A DNA stretch of 64,000 nt from Bacillota bacterium (GTDB taxonomy: Bacteria > Bacillota > Clostridia > Oscillospirales > Ruminococcaceae), in NCBI GenBank assembly GCA_023412215.1, contig JAEYNX010000014.1, positions 186,001-250,000 of the forward strand, given 5' to 3'. Numbering within the stretch: the stretch's first letter is position 1; every line of letters begins with the position of its first letter. Below, in pieces: positions 24,588 to 33,408 of this stretch. The position numbers and the translations under genes were made by a program. The notes beneath the pieces were generated by a model that saw only the letters and a list, made by a program, of their open reading frames with translations, was not told where the DNA came from and did no database searches.

Positions 24588-25382
24588 TTATGAAAGCAGC
24601 ATGCGGTCGTTGGCAAACTCGTTGCCGCTTACCGTGCCGAACTTCTTGAGCAGGTCTTCCACCTGCAGGTTCTTCTTCTCCTCACCGGCGATATCGTAAA
24701 CGATGCGGCCTTCGTGCATCATAATCAGGCGGTTGCCGTACTTGATGGCATCCTTCATGTTGTGGGTGACCATCAGGGTGGTGAGGCCGTCCTTCTCTAT
24801 AAAGTCGCGGGTAAGGTGCAGCACCTGCTTAGCGGTCTTGGGGTCGAGCGCCGCGGTGTGCTCATCCAAAAGCAGCAGCTTGGGCTTTTGCAGGGTTGCC
24901 ATCAGCAGGGTGAGCGCCTGGCGCTGGCCGCCCGAAAGTAGGCCCACCTTGGAGTTCATACGGTTTTCCAGCCCGAGGTCCAAGAGCTTTAAGCGCTCGT
25001 GGTAAAGCTCGCGCTCCGGCTTGGTAATGCCCCAGCTTAGGCCGCGGCGTTTGCCTCTGCGGTAGGCGAGCGCCAGGTTCTCGGCAATCTCCATATCCGC
25101 CGCGGTGCCGCGCATCGGGTCTTGGAACACACGCCCAAGAAGCTTCGCCCTCGCGTGCTCGGGCTGAAAGGTGACGTTCACGTCATCGAGCAGTATCGTG
25201 CCGGTGTCGCAGGTATACGCGCCCGAAATAAGGTTTAATAAGGTCGACTTGCCCGCGCCGTTGCCGCCGATGACCGTAACAAAGTCGCCGGGGGCGAGGG
25301 TGAGATTTATATCAATCAGTGCCCGTTTTTCATTGATTGTGCCAGCATTAAAGGTTTTGCTGACACCTGTTATCTTAAGCAT
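24588..25382 (-). CDS. ABC transporter ATP-binding protein (TrpXYZ/aromatic amino acid type)
   Basis: 264 residues: Walker A GGNGAGKST, Q-loop VFQDPMRGT, signature LLSGGQRQ, Walker B LLLLDEHTAALD and H-loop VTHNM. It energises import through the permease encoded upstream. The DEHTAALD variant at Walker B is typical of this subfamily, which pairs with ABC_sub_bind-type lipoproteins. Third gene of a minus-strand operon (binding protein, permease, ATPase). Confidence 0.92.
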   Translation of the reverse strand: MLKITGVSKTFNAGTINEKRALIDINLTLAPGDFVTVIGGNGAGKSTLLNLISGAYTCDTGTILLDDVNVTFQPEHARAKLLGRVFQDPMRGTAADMEIAENLALAYRRGKRRGLSWGITKPERELYHERLKLLDLGLENRMNSKVGLLSGGQRQALTLLMATLQKPKLLLLDEHTAALDPKTAKQVLHLTRDFIEKDGLTTLMVTHNMKDAIKYGNRLIMMHEGRIVYDIAGEEKKNLQVEDLLKKFGTVSGNEFANDRMLLS

Positions 25383-25418
25383 GGCTGTTTCCCCTTTTCT
25401 GGCTTGACTGGCAGCGGA

Positions 25419-26324
25419 TTATGCCGCAAGCTTCTTCTTTGAAAATTTATCCTTCGCAACCGGTATTGAAAGAGCGGCGGCAACGATAATCGCCGTAAGC
25501 AGCTTTAAGTCGGTGGATTTTAAGCCGAACTGCAGCACTACGGCAATGACGATGCGGTAGATAATCGAGCCCATGATAACCGAGAACAGCTTGTAAAGGA
25601 AGGAGAACCGTTTGCCGAAGATCACCTCGCCGATGATGACCGAGGCAAGGCCCATAACGATGGTGCCCGTGCCCATGCCCACGTCGGCGTAGCCCTGACT
25701 CTGCGCAACAAGCGCGCCCGACATGGCCACCAGCCCGTTGCCGAGGAGCAAGCCTAAAATCTTCATCGTGTTGGTGTTCGCGCCCAGCGCGCGCACCATC
25801 TGCTCGTTGTTGCCCGTAGCGCGGATAGCGCTGCCCACCTCGGTACCGAAGAACCAGTATAAAAAGAGGATGAGTGCCACGCTGAATACGGCGCCTACCA
25901 AAAGGGAGATGTTGATCTGCGAAAGCGGCAGGACGGCCGCGATCTGCGTCATAATGGTGTCCTCACCCAGAAGGGGGGTGTTGGCTTGGCCCATGACGCG
26001 TATATTAATCGAATACAGGGCTATCATGGTCAGGATACCCGAAAGGATGGTGGGAATCTTGAGCTTGGTGTTCATAAAGCCCGTGATTACACCGGCGAGC
26101 ATGCCCGCCGCCGTCGCGAAAAGCACGGTAAGGATGGGCGGAAAGCCGCTTACAATCAGGATCGCGCTCACCGAGCCGCCCAGCGCGAAGCTTCCGTCTA
26201 CCGTCATGTCAGGATAATCAAGCACCTTAAAGGTGATGTAAACGCCGAGTGTCATAATACCCCACAGCACACCCTGAGAAATGGAACCGTGGATGGCAGA
26301 CAGCAGCCCCGAAATGATACCCAT
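25419..26324 (-). CDS. ABC transporter permease (TrpXYZ type)
   Basis: 301 residues with about 8-9 hydrophobic helices in the branched-chain-permease-like fold. The landmark LDYPDMTVDGSFALGGSVSA near the N-terminus and ATGNNEQMVRALGANTNTMK in the coupling-loop region are typical of permeases that pair with PF04392-type binding proteins. AGGGGAG precedes ATG 26324. The 397-bp gap to the binding-protein gene upstream is filled by repeats, which may alter the transcript ratio. Confidence 0.9.
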   Translation of the reverse strand: MGIISGLLSAIHGSISQGVLWGIMTLGVYITFKVLDYPDMTVDGSFALGGSVSAILIVSGFPPILTVLFATAAGMLAGVITGFMNTKLKIPTILSGILTMIALYSINIRVMGQANTPLLGEDTIMTQIAAVLPLSQINISLLVGAVFSVALILFLYWFFGTEVGSAIRATGNNEQMVRALGANTNTMKILGLLLGNGLVAMSGALVAQSQGYADVGMGTGTIVMGLASVIIGEVIFGKRFSFLYKLFSVIMGSIIYRIVIAVVLQFGLKSTDLKLLTAIIVAAALSIPVAKDKFSKKKLAA

Positions 26325-26346
26325 AATTTCTTACTCCCCTATGTAA

Positions 26347-26445
26347 TACTGATTCCAATAAGAATATAACGTAAGAATTCTTCGCAAAGGCATAAACACA
26401 GCCTTATTACTCGAATTTTTTCTATAATTCTAATCGTAATAAGTA
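26347..26445 (-). repeat. MITE-like palindromic element, family C, copy 1
   Basis: 99 bp with imperfect terminal inverted repeats of about 19 bp (TACTGATTCCAATAAGAAT and, on the other strand, TACTTATTACGATTAGAAT), inner stems GAATTCTTCG/CGAATTTTTTC and AAGGC/GCCTT. It is about 80% identical to the element at 41284 in opposite orientation. Confidence 0.8.
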
Positions 26446-26516
26446 TAAAATGGTACGCCCAGTGCCGTATCGTTTTACTTAGGCAGTACATCCTCATTTT
26501 CGCCGAAAAACACCAG

Positions 26517-26543
26517 TAGCGGCAGGCCTTCGACCTGCCGCTA
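26517..26543. repeat. Hairpin in the ABC operon spacer
   Basis: TAGCGGCAGG/CCTGCCGCTA perfect 10-bp stem with a 7-nt loop, located just beside family A copy 3. Confidence 0.7.
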
Positions 26544-26550
26544 CCTATTA

Positions 26551-26692
26551 TATCATAAACGCAAGCGCGTTTATGATGTAATCGTCCATTCCCGCCGGTT
26601 GCCCCGCAAGGGGCGAGGCGGGTGGACATAAAAGTATAATAAGCGCATGGCACAGTTCTCTAACCTTATTGGCTTAGGATGCGTTTATTATA
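26551..26692. repeat. Dispersed hairpin repeat, family A, copy 3
   Basis: Contains the ATCATAAACG/CGTTTATGAT hairpin, the same GTCCA...TGGAC hairpin as at 23046, and a third stem TATAATAAGCGC...GCGTTTATTATA whose inside differs completely from copies 1 and 2. Confidence 0.8.
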
Positions 26693-26720
26693 TCATGTTA
26701 TTGCGCCGATGAAAACCCCA

Positions 26721-27767
26721 TTATTTCTTGGCTTTGTCTAAAAGCTCCTGGGGGAAGGTGATGCCAATTTTTGCAGCAACGTCGGTGTTGAGCACGAGGT
26801 CACACTCCTCAAGGTACTCAATCGGCATGTCGGCAGGTTTTGCGCCGTCCTTTAATACCTTGACGGCCATTGCAGCGGTCTGCTTGCCGAGATTGTAGTA
26901 GTTTAAGCCATAGGTGGCAAGGCCGCCGTTTGTAACCATGCCCTCTTCCGCAACGATAACCGGCAGCTTGGCGGGCTCGGTAACCAGGCTGATGGTAGCC
27001 ATGGCGGATGCCAGCGTATTGTCGGTAGGAATATAAAGCGCTTCGCATTTGCCTACGAGCGACTGGGCAACCTGCTGAATCTCGTTGGAGTTGGAAACGG
27101 TGCCCTCGATGGTCTTAATCCCAAGCTTTTCGCACTCAGACTTAGCAAGGTCGATCTGGAACTTAGAGTTGGCTTCGCTGGAGGAGTACATAAAGCCTAC
27201 TGTCTTAACATCGGGTACGATCTGCTTTAAGAGCGCGATCTGGTCGGCGATGGGGTTTAAGTCGGAGGTGCCGGAAACGTTGGTGCCGGGCTTCTCGTTG
27301 CTCTCTACCAGCTTCGCGGTCACAGGGTCGGTTACGGCGGTAACAAGGATAGGGATATCCTTGGTGGCGTTGGCAACAGCCTGCGCGGCGGGGGTGGCAA
27401 TGGCTAAGATGAGGTCGTCCTTATCGTTTACAAACTTGGTGGCGACGGTCTGGCAGTTGGCCTGCTCGCCCTGCGCGTTCTGATAGTCGATGGTGATGTT
27501 CTTGCCGTCCTCGTAGCCAGCTTCCTTTAAGCCGTCCACAAAGCCCTGATAGGAGGCATCGAGCGCCGGATGCTCAACCAGCTGCAGGATACCGATCTTG
27601 AGTACCTTGCCTGCATCGGCTGCGGAGCTTTCCTGTGAAGCGGCCTCGGAAGGGGTCTCTCCACTCGCGGGAGCGGAAGAAGCAGGCTGCTCTGCGGGTG
27701 CCGCACAAGCGGCAAAAAGTGCAACGGATAAAACCAATGTCATTACAACACACAGTAATCTTTTCAT
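26721..27767 (-). CDS. ABC transporter substrate-binding lipoprotein (TrpX-like)
   Basis: 348 residues. Lipoprotein signal peptide with lipobox LFAAC (Cys21), a Pro/Ser/Ala/Glu-rich linker to about residue 50, and a two-lobed binding domain of the ABC_sub_bind family: KIGILQLVEHPALD, DGLKEAGYEDGKNITIDYQNAQG and SGTSDLNPI. Family members bind tryptophan, tyrosine or other aromatic compounds, so an aromatic amino acid is the likely ligand. First gene of the operon; GAGGAGAGAGG precedes its start. A 26-bp palindrome lies 40 bp upstream. Confidence 0.9.
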   Translation of the reverse strand: MKRLLCVVMTLVLSVALFAACAAPAEQPASSAPASGETPSEAASQESSAADAGKVLKIGILQLVEHPALDASYQGFVDGLKEAGYEDGKNITIDYQNAQGEQANCQTVATKFVNDKDDLILAIATPAAQAVANATKDIPILVTAVTDPVTAKLVESNEKPGTNVSGTSDLNPIADQIALLKQIVPDVKTVGFMYSSSEANSKFQIDLAKSECEKLGIKTIEGTVSNSNEIQQVAQSLVGKCEALYIPTDNTLASAMATISLVTEPAKLPVIVAEEGMVTNGGLATYGLNYYNLGKQTAAMAVKVLKDGAKPADMPIEYLEECDLVLNTDVAAKIGITFPQELLDKAKK

Positions 27768-27806
27768 GTTTTTACCTCTCTCCTCATATGTAATTACAGA
27801 TACCGC

Positions 27807-27832
27807 AGACGCTTTAATGGTTTAAAGCGTCT
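27807..27832. promoter_or_regulatory. Palindrome in the 5' region of the ABC importer operon
   Basis: 11-bp arms AGACGCTTTAA/TTAAAGCGTCT with a 4-base centre, 40 bp upstream of the binding-protein start. It may be a repressor operator or a leader hairpin; no T-box sequence is present. Confidence 0.5.
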
Positions 27833-27979
27833 ATTTAATAAAGTTTACTACGATTTTACCTATAAATCAAGTTGAATTAATCACCAACAAAAGCGCTTAA
27901 AAAACTGCAATAGTAGTGAAAGTGCCGCAATTCTCGATAAATCGCGGCACAAAATATACATATTGTATTATGTCGTATC

Positions 27980-28741
27980 CTAGCTTAACAGCTCGTTTTG
28001 GGTGCGCAGTATCTCCATCACCCCCACCTTCGGGCGGGTGCGCAGCAGCTCCAGCCTCAGCTCCCCGTCTTCCAAACCGGAATGCCGGTAGATGTTCCAC
28101 ACGATCGGCTTTCGTCCGGCGTCGGGCAGCGCCTCGATCAGGTGCTCCACCAGTGCGTAGAGCGGCGCGATGTTGTCCTCCTCGGCTGTCTCGTCGGACA
28201 CAAATACGCCAAGCAGCGTGCCGCCCGCGTTCTTGTTAAGCGCCAGCGCCTGAACATCCTTAAAAACGGTGTGCTGCGAGGGTTTCGCGCGGTAAAAAAG
28301 GCTGTACCGGTCAATGAGCCGCTCCCCGTCAAAGAGCTGACGCAGCTCGGCGTCGTCCATCTCCAACAGGTGGTCGTCGGTGTACAGGTGTATGAGCAGC
28401 TCCTTGAGACCTTTGATCTTCTCCGCACAGTCCTCGCCGTCGAGCGGCAGTGCGTAAGAAAACTTCGGCTTCATCGCCTTGATGGCCTCCGGGTGGCTGT
28501 TGTTGACAATAATCAGCGAAACCTCGCCCGTCTTGCAGCGGTCGAGCACCTTATTGAGCAGCGCAAGGTCGCTCACACTCTCGCCGTCTACAATCAGGTA
28601 TTTATAATACGCCCAGAGGTAGTCGTCTATCTCTTCCTCGGCGTGGATAACGCTCCCGTCGTCGATCGTTCCCGTAATATACTCCCCCACGCCCACAAAC
28701 ACAATGTCGTCTGCCGTGCGGGTACCCAAGATGAATTCCAT
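27980..28741 (-). CDS. Conserved-looking protein of unknown function
   Basis: 253 residues, soluble, acidic, no signal peptide or membrane helix. I do not recognise it. Visible features: MEFILGTRTADDIVFVGVGEYI at the start, a long central segment VSLIIVNNSHPEAIKAMKPKFSYALPLDG, a helical KIKGLKELLIHLYTDDHLLEMDDAELRQLF region, and the C-terminal RTRPKVGVMEILRTQNELLS. The alternation of predicted strands and helices suggests an alpha/beta fold. GAGGG lies 6 bases before the ATG, and codon use matches the neighbours, so it is very probably a real gene. Monocistronic. Confidence 0.7.
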   Translation of the reverse strand: MEFILGTRTADDIVFVGVGEYITGTIDDGSVIHAEEEIDDYLWAYYKYLIVDGESVSDLALLNKVLDRCKTGEVSLIIVNNSHPEAIKAMKPKFSYALPLDGEDCAEKIKGLKELLIHLYTDDHLLEMDDAELRQLFDGERLIDRYSLFYRAKPSQHTVFKDVQALALNKNAGGTLLGVFVSDETAEEDNIAPLYALVEHLIEALPDAGRKPIVWNIYRHSGLEDGELRLELLRTRPKVGVMEILRTQNELLS

Positions 28742-28857
28742 GCCAAACCCTCATTCCGTGTTTTGTTGCTAAAGCTGCTTGTCCTATAAGCTTATTATAG
28801 CACAGCTTTACCCAAAAAACACAGGGGCTAATGAATAAGCAATTGTTTGTTAATAAC

Positions 28858-29040
28858 ACTAATTCTTCTTTTTAAAAGCGACCGCTTTTTTAAACCCCGC
28901 CTTCGGCGGGGAGCAACTACGCTTTGCGTTGTTGCAGATGAGTATTGAGCGACATTTCGGCGGCTTAAAGCCGTCCACGCCGTTTTTATAGCGGCGTGTT
29001 TGAAAAGGACACTCCCTTTTCAAATGAAATTTAGTATAAA
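28858..29040 (+). repeat. Dispersed palindromic repeat, family B (longest copy)
   Basis: Starts ACTAATTCTTCTTTT and ends AAATTTAGTATAAAA; inside are CCCCGCC/GGCGGGG, a GCAACTACGC...GCGTTGTTGC stem, GATGAGTATTGAGCG, GGCGGC/GCCG, CACGCCG/CGGCGTG and TTTGAAAAGG...CCTTTTCAAA stems. The whole 28,742-29,189 gap otherwise holds no gene. Confidence 0.75.
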
Positions 29041-29189
29041 ATGACGTGGATTTATCGGTAAGGGGCTAGTATAATACATACAATGGCAGACCAATTCGGT
29101 GTACTATATCCTTTTGCCTGAAAGCAAAGGCCTTTTTACATATTACCTATCACTGCCGCAGCCGGCAGAACGACTAAAGGAGTGCGTGA

Positions 29190-29894
29190 ATGAGCAGCTT
29201 TGTTGCGCTTGAAAATGTATGCAAGAGCTATAAGATGGGCGAGGTGACCATCCACGCCGCGAACGGGGTGAGCCTTGAGATTGAAAAGGGCGAGTTTGCC
29301 GTGATCGTGGGCCCGAGTGGCGCCGGTAAAACCACTGTCCTCAACATGCTGGGCGGGATGGACACCTGCGACACCGGCAAGATACTGGTGGACGGCGAGG
29401 ATATCGCCGCCTACAGCCCCAAGCGGCTGATCGCCTACCGCCGTTACGACATCGGGTTTGTGTTCCAGTTTTATAACCTTGTGCAGAACCTTACCGCCAA
29501 AGAGAATGTGGAGCTTGCCGCACAGATCTGCAAAGACCCGCTGGACGCCGAGGAGATTCTGCGCGAGGTGGGCCTTGGCGAGCGGATGCTCAACTTCCCG
29601 GCGCAACTTTCGGGCGGCGAGCAGCAGCGCGTGGCCATTGCGCGCGCGCTTGCCAAGCGCCCCAAGCTGTTATTGTGTGACGAACCCACCGGCGCTTTGG
29701 ATTACAACACCGGCAAAACCATCTTAAAGCTGCTGCAGGATACCTGCCGCAACCTCGGCATGACGGTGATCGTCATCACCCACAATCTGGCCATCACCCC
29801 GATGGCGGACCGGATTATCAAGGTGAAGAACAGCCGTGTGGAGGAGATGCACCGAAACGACGCCCCCCTGCCCGTAGAAAGGATTGAATGGTAG
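29190..29894 (+). CDS. ABC transporter ATP-binding protein (MacB/LolD-like)
   Basis: 234 residues: Walker [11 protein letters not shown]-loop FVFQFYNL, signature LSGGEQQR, Walker [14 protein letters not shown]-loop VITHN. It belongs to the MacB/FtsE-like family that works with FtsX-type permeases rather than importing solutes. AAAGGAG precedes the ATG. Its stop codon overlaps the start of the permease gene (ATGGTAG), so the two are translationally coupled. Confidence 0.94.
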   Translation: MSSFVALENVCKSYKMGEVTIHAANGVSLEIEKGEFAVIVGPSGAGKTTVLNMLGGMDTCDTGKILVDGEDIAAYSPKRLIAYRRYDIGFVFQFYNLVQNLTAKENVELAAQICKDPLDAEEILREVGLGERMLNFPAQLSGGEQQRVAIARALAKRPKLLLCDEPTGALDYNTGKTILKLLQDTCRNLGMTVIVITHNLAITPMADRIIKVKNSRVEEMHRNDAPLPVERIEW

Positions 29895-32800
29895 CGATGA
29901 AAAACGCACTGTTTAAGGATTCCTTCCGCGAGCTTAAACGCACGCTGGGGCGTTTTCTTTCGATATTTGCTATCGTCGCGCTCGGCACGGGCTTTTTTGC
30001 GGGGATAAAAGCCACCTCACCCGACATGTGGCACACCGCCGACCGGTATTATGATGATACGCGCTTAGAGGATATCCGTCTGGTCTCCACCTTGGGCTTT
30101 GACGACGACGATATTGCCGCCATCCGCGGCACGGCGGGTACTTCCGGGATCATGCCCGCCTACACCGCCGACGCGCTGGTGCAGGCGGGCGATAAATCGC
30201 AGGTGCTGCGGCTGCACTCCTACCCGGTCGGGGCAAAGGATGATAACAACCTGCTCAACAAGCCGGTAGTGCTGGAGGGGCGGTTACCCGAACGCTCGGG
30301 GGAATGCGTCACCGAGGTGATGTTCGGTTCGGCGTACGGCTCCTCTTCCGGGGCTTATGCCATTGGCAGCACCGTAACGGTCTACTCGGGCAAAGACGAC
30401 CCGATTACCGACTCGCTGAAGATAACCAATTTTAAGGTGGTCGGCACCGTGATGTCGCCCTATTATATCGCGTTTGACCGCGGCACCACGTCCATAGGCA
30501 ACGGCAGCGTCGACTCTTACCTGCTCATCCCCGAGCAGGATTTCAACCTGCCGGTTTATACCGATGTATACATAGCCGCAGAGGGCGCACGAGAGAGCCT
30601 GAGTTATTCCGACGCGTACAATAAGATCATCGATACGCTCAAAGACCGTTTTGAGGCGGTCGCGGCGCTGCGGGAAAACCAGCGGTACGACGGACTGGTC
30701 GCGGAGGGTACCCGGAAGCTGAACGACGCGAAGGCTGAGTATGAAGACGGCAAAAAAGAGGCCGATGAAAAGCTGACGAAGGCGCGCAAGGAGCTGGGCG
30801 ACGCCAAGGCCGAGCTTGAGGACGGCTGGGCCGACTACACCAGCGGCAAGGCCGAGTACGAAAAAGAGATTGCGGACGGGCAGAAACAACTGGACGACGG
30901 CTACAACGAATATACAAAGAACATGTTCGATTACAGGGTTGGCCTGAGCGAATTTAAACACGCCGAAAAGCGCGCAGATGAAGAACTCGACGACGCCGAA
31001 GACCAGCTTGAAGCAGGAATGGCCGAGTATGAACAGGGCCTTGCCGAATATACCGCCGCAAAAGGGTTGTGCGATACCCTAACCGAGGCGCTTGCCAAGG
31101 GCAGCGACCCTGTTGCGCTCGGCACCATCGGCGCAATCGCACAGCAGCTGCAGCAAAGCTCCGAAACGGCGAACCTTGCCGCCCTGCTTGCGGCCTACGC
31201 GGGCGACCCCAGCCCCGAGAACAAGGCCATGGCCGACGGCGCTACGGTGCAGTTTGGGCAGACACTTGCGGATAACCAGGAAAAGCTCGAGGCTGCCAAA
31301 CGCGAGCTCGACCGCGGGCGCGCCAAAATCTCGGAGGGGTACGATCAGTTGAGCGAAGGGCGTTTGCAGCTGGAGAACGCAAAGCAACAGCTGGACGACG
31401 CAAAAAAGACGCTCGATGAGAAGAGTGAGGAATTTAAAACCGCCAAGGCCGACGGGCAGCGCGAGCTGAACGATGCCTACAAAAAGCTCACAGACGGTGA
31501 ACAGGAGCTTGACAAGGGCGAGCAGGAGTATGCGGACGCGAAGGCCGAGGCGGACAAAAAGCTTGCTGACGCCCGCGTAAAAATCGAGGATGGGGAAAGG
31601 CAGCTTGCGGAGCTAGAGCCGCCCGAGTGGTATGTTCTTGACCGCGACAGCATCCCCGGCAACTCGGGCTACTATGACGACACCCAGCGCATCGACGCTA
31701 TCTCGAAGGTGTTCCCCGTGTTCTTCTTTCTGGTAGCGGCGCTCGTCTGCCTGACCACCATGACGCGCATGGTGGAGGAGCAGCGCACCCAGATCGGCAC
31801 CATCAAGGCGCTCGGCTATGGCAAGTGGGCAATCGTTTCCAAGTTCTTGCTCTACTCGGTAACGGCGAGCCTGCTGGGCAGCATTGTCGGGCTGACGGTA
31901 GGGTTTAAGCTGTTCCCGTGGGTTATCAGCTCGGCCTATACCATTCTGTACGATACCCCGCCCGTGCAGACCCCGTTTTTGTGGAGCTACGCCGTCGCAA
32001 CCACCACCGTCGCCGTACTGTGCACCGGCCTTGCGGCGCTGCTCGCCTGCTACAAGGAGCTTGCCGAACAGCCCGCCGCTCTTATGCGCCCCAAGGCGCC
32101 GAAGCCGGGTAAGCGCGTACTGCTCGAACGCCTCCCGTTTATCTGGAAGCGCCTCGGCTTTACCACCAAGGTGACGGTGCGCAACCTGCTCCGCTACAAG
32201 CGCCGCATGCTCATGACCGTGATCGGTATCGCGGGCTGCACGGCGCTGATGCTCACCGGCTTTGGGCTTAAAAACTCCATCTCCGACATTGTGGGCAAGC
32301 AGTTCGGGGAACTGTACCGCTACGACGTCTCGATACTGCTGGATGAAAACGCGGAGCAGGCCGACAAAGATGCCTTTAATCAAACCGCCGCCGGGGAGAA
32401 GAACATCACCCACCAGATTGATGCGAGACAGGTAAACCTGACGGTATCTGCCCCAAACGCCGCGCACGACCGTGACGCGACCCTGTTTGTACCCGAGGCG
32501 GGGCAGCCAATCAGCGACTTTATTCTGCTGCGCGATCGAAGATCCCACGCGCCCATCACGCTCGGGGAGGACGGCGTGGTGATTACCGAAAAGCTCTCGC
32601 TGCTTTTGGATGTGAAGATGGGCGACAGTCTCACCCTGCGCGATTCCGACAACCGCACCGCCGAGGTAAAGATTGCGGCGATTGCCGAAAACTACGCCTT
32701 CCATTACGTCTATATGACGCAGGGGCTTTACGAATCGCTGTTTGGCACCCTGTTTGCGCCCAACACCCGCTTCTGCACCCTTGCGGATAACTCCGAGGCG

Positions 32801-33304
32801 GCGCAGGACGCGTTCTCGCAGCAGCTTTTAAAGAACGGCAGCGTCATCACGGTTACCTATAACTCGTCGATTGAAAAGAACTTTAAAGACATCTTAAACA
32901 GCATGAACGCCGTGGTGCTGGTGCTGATTGTGTCGGCGGGCGCGCTGGCGTTCATCGTGCTTTACAACCTCACCAATATCAACGTGACCGAACGCATCCG
33001 TGAGATTGCCACCATCAAGGTGCTCGGCTTCTTCGACCGCGAGGTTTCGGCCTACATCTACCGCGAGAACATTGCCCTTACCCTGCTGGGGATACTGTTC
33101 GGGCTTTTCGGCGGCATTTTTCTGCACCAGTTTGTCATCGTCAAGGCGGAGATCGACATGGTGATGTTCGGGCGCGAAATAGACGGGTTCTCGTATCTGA
33201 TAGCGTCGCTGCTCACGCTGCTGTTCTCCCTGCTTGTAAACCTGGTGCTCCACTTTAAGCTTAAAAGGGTGAGCATGGTGGAATCGCTTAAATCGATTGA
33301 GTAG
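29888..33304 (+). CDS. FtsX-like ABC permease with large extracytoplasmic coiled coil
   Basis: 1138 residues. Order: transmembrane helix 1 (about 20-40), a MacB-like periplasmic-type domain (about 45-255), a charged coiled coil (about 260-575) built of repeated L-x-x-G/A-x-x-x-L units with a non-coil insertion rich in Ala/Gln (about 400-455), an FtsX core of three helices (about 590-730), a second extracytoplasmic domain (about 790-990) and a final three-helix FtsX block. Such mechanotransmission permeases handle peptides, lipids or antimicrobial agents, often with a two-component system, none of which is next door. ATG 29888 overlaps the ATPase gene; ATG 29897 is possible. Confidence 0.92.
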   Translation: MVAMKNALFKDSFRELKRTLGRFLSIFAIVALGTGFFAGIKATSPDMWHTADRYYDDTRLEDIRLVSTLGFDDDDIAAIRGTAGTSGIMPAYTADALVQAGDKSQVLRLHSYPVGAKDDNNLLNKPVVLEGRLPERSGECVTEVMFGSAYGSSSGAYAIGSTVTVYSGKDDPITDSLKITNFKVVGTVMSPYYIAFDRGTTSIGNGSVDSYLLIPEQDFNLPVYTDVYIAAEGARESLSYSDAYNKIIDTLKDRFEAVAALRENQRYDGLVAEGTRKLNDAKAEYEDGKKEADEKLTKARKELGDAKAELEDGWADYTSGKAEYEKEIADGQKQLDDGYNEYTKNMFDYRVGLSEFKHAEKRADEELDDAEDQLEAGMAEYEQGLAEYTAAKGLCDTLTEALAKGSDPVALGTIGAIAQQLQQSSETANLAALLAAYAGDPSPENKAMADGATVQFGQTLADNQEKLEAAKRELDRGRAKISEGYDQLSEGRLQLENAKQQLDDAKKTLDEKSEEFKTAKADGQRELNDAYKKLTDGEQELDKGEQEYADAKAEADKKLADARVKIEDGERQLAELEPPEWYVLDRDSIPGNSGYYDDTQRIDAISKVFPVFFFLVAALVCLTTMTRMVEEQRTQIGTIKALGYGKWAIVSKFLLYSVTASLLGSIVGLTVGFKLFPWVISSAYTILYDTPPVQTPFLWSYAVATTTVAVLCTGLAALLACYKELAEQPAALMRPKAPKPGKRVLLERLPFIWKRLGFTTKVTVRNLLRYKRRMLMTVIGIAGCTALMLTGFGLKNSISDIVGKQFGELYRYDVSILLDENAEQADKDAFNQTAAGEKNITHQIDARQVNLTVSAPNAAHDRDATLFVPEAGQPISDFILLRDRRSHAPITLGEDGVVITEKLSLLLDVKMGDSLTLRDSDNRTAEVKIAAIAENYAFHYVYMTQGLYESLFGTLFAPNTRFCTLADNSEAAQDAFSQQLLKNGSVITVTYNSSIEKNFKDILNSMNAVVLVLIVSAGALAFIVLYNLTNINVTERIREIATIKVLGFFDREVSAYIYRENIALTLLGILFGLFGGIFLHQFVIVKAEIDMVMFGREIDGFSYLIASLLTLLFSLLVNLVLHFKLKRVSMVESLKSIE

Positions 33305-33319
33305 TGTGCACTACTCTTT
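33301..33319 (+). terminator. Short terminator at the permease stop codon
   Basis: GTAGTG-TG-CACTAC stem overlapping the stop codon, followed by TCTTTTT. Confidence 0.6.
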
Positions 33320-33347
33320 TTCGTTACAGACTGTAGAGGTCAAACAT

Positions 33348-33380
33348 AAAGCCCCACGGAGGATTTCTCCGTGGGGCTTT
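33348..33380. terminator. Bidirectional terminator between permease and GNAT genes
   Basis: Perfect 14-bp stem AAAGCCCCACGGAG/CTCCGTGGGGCTTT with a 5-nt loop. Confidence 0.88.
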
Positions 33381-33408
33381 GCATTAGGCTATTCTGCTCA
33401 CAGTAGCG

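Noticed and set aside
27768..27980. T-box leader for the TrpX-like importer
   Set aside because: No T-box consensus or specifier stem can be seen; only a short palindrome.
31613..32704. 363-aa minus-strand ORF
   Set aside because: Antisense to the FtsX-like permease, Arg/Gly/His-rich, with no recognisable motif; the permease frame is clearly the real one.
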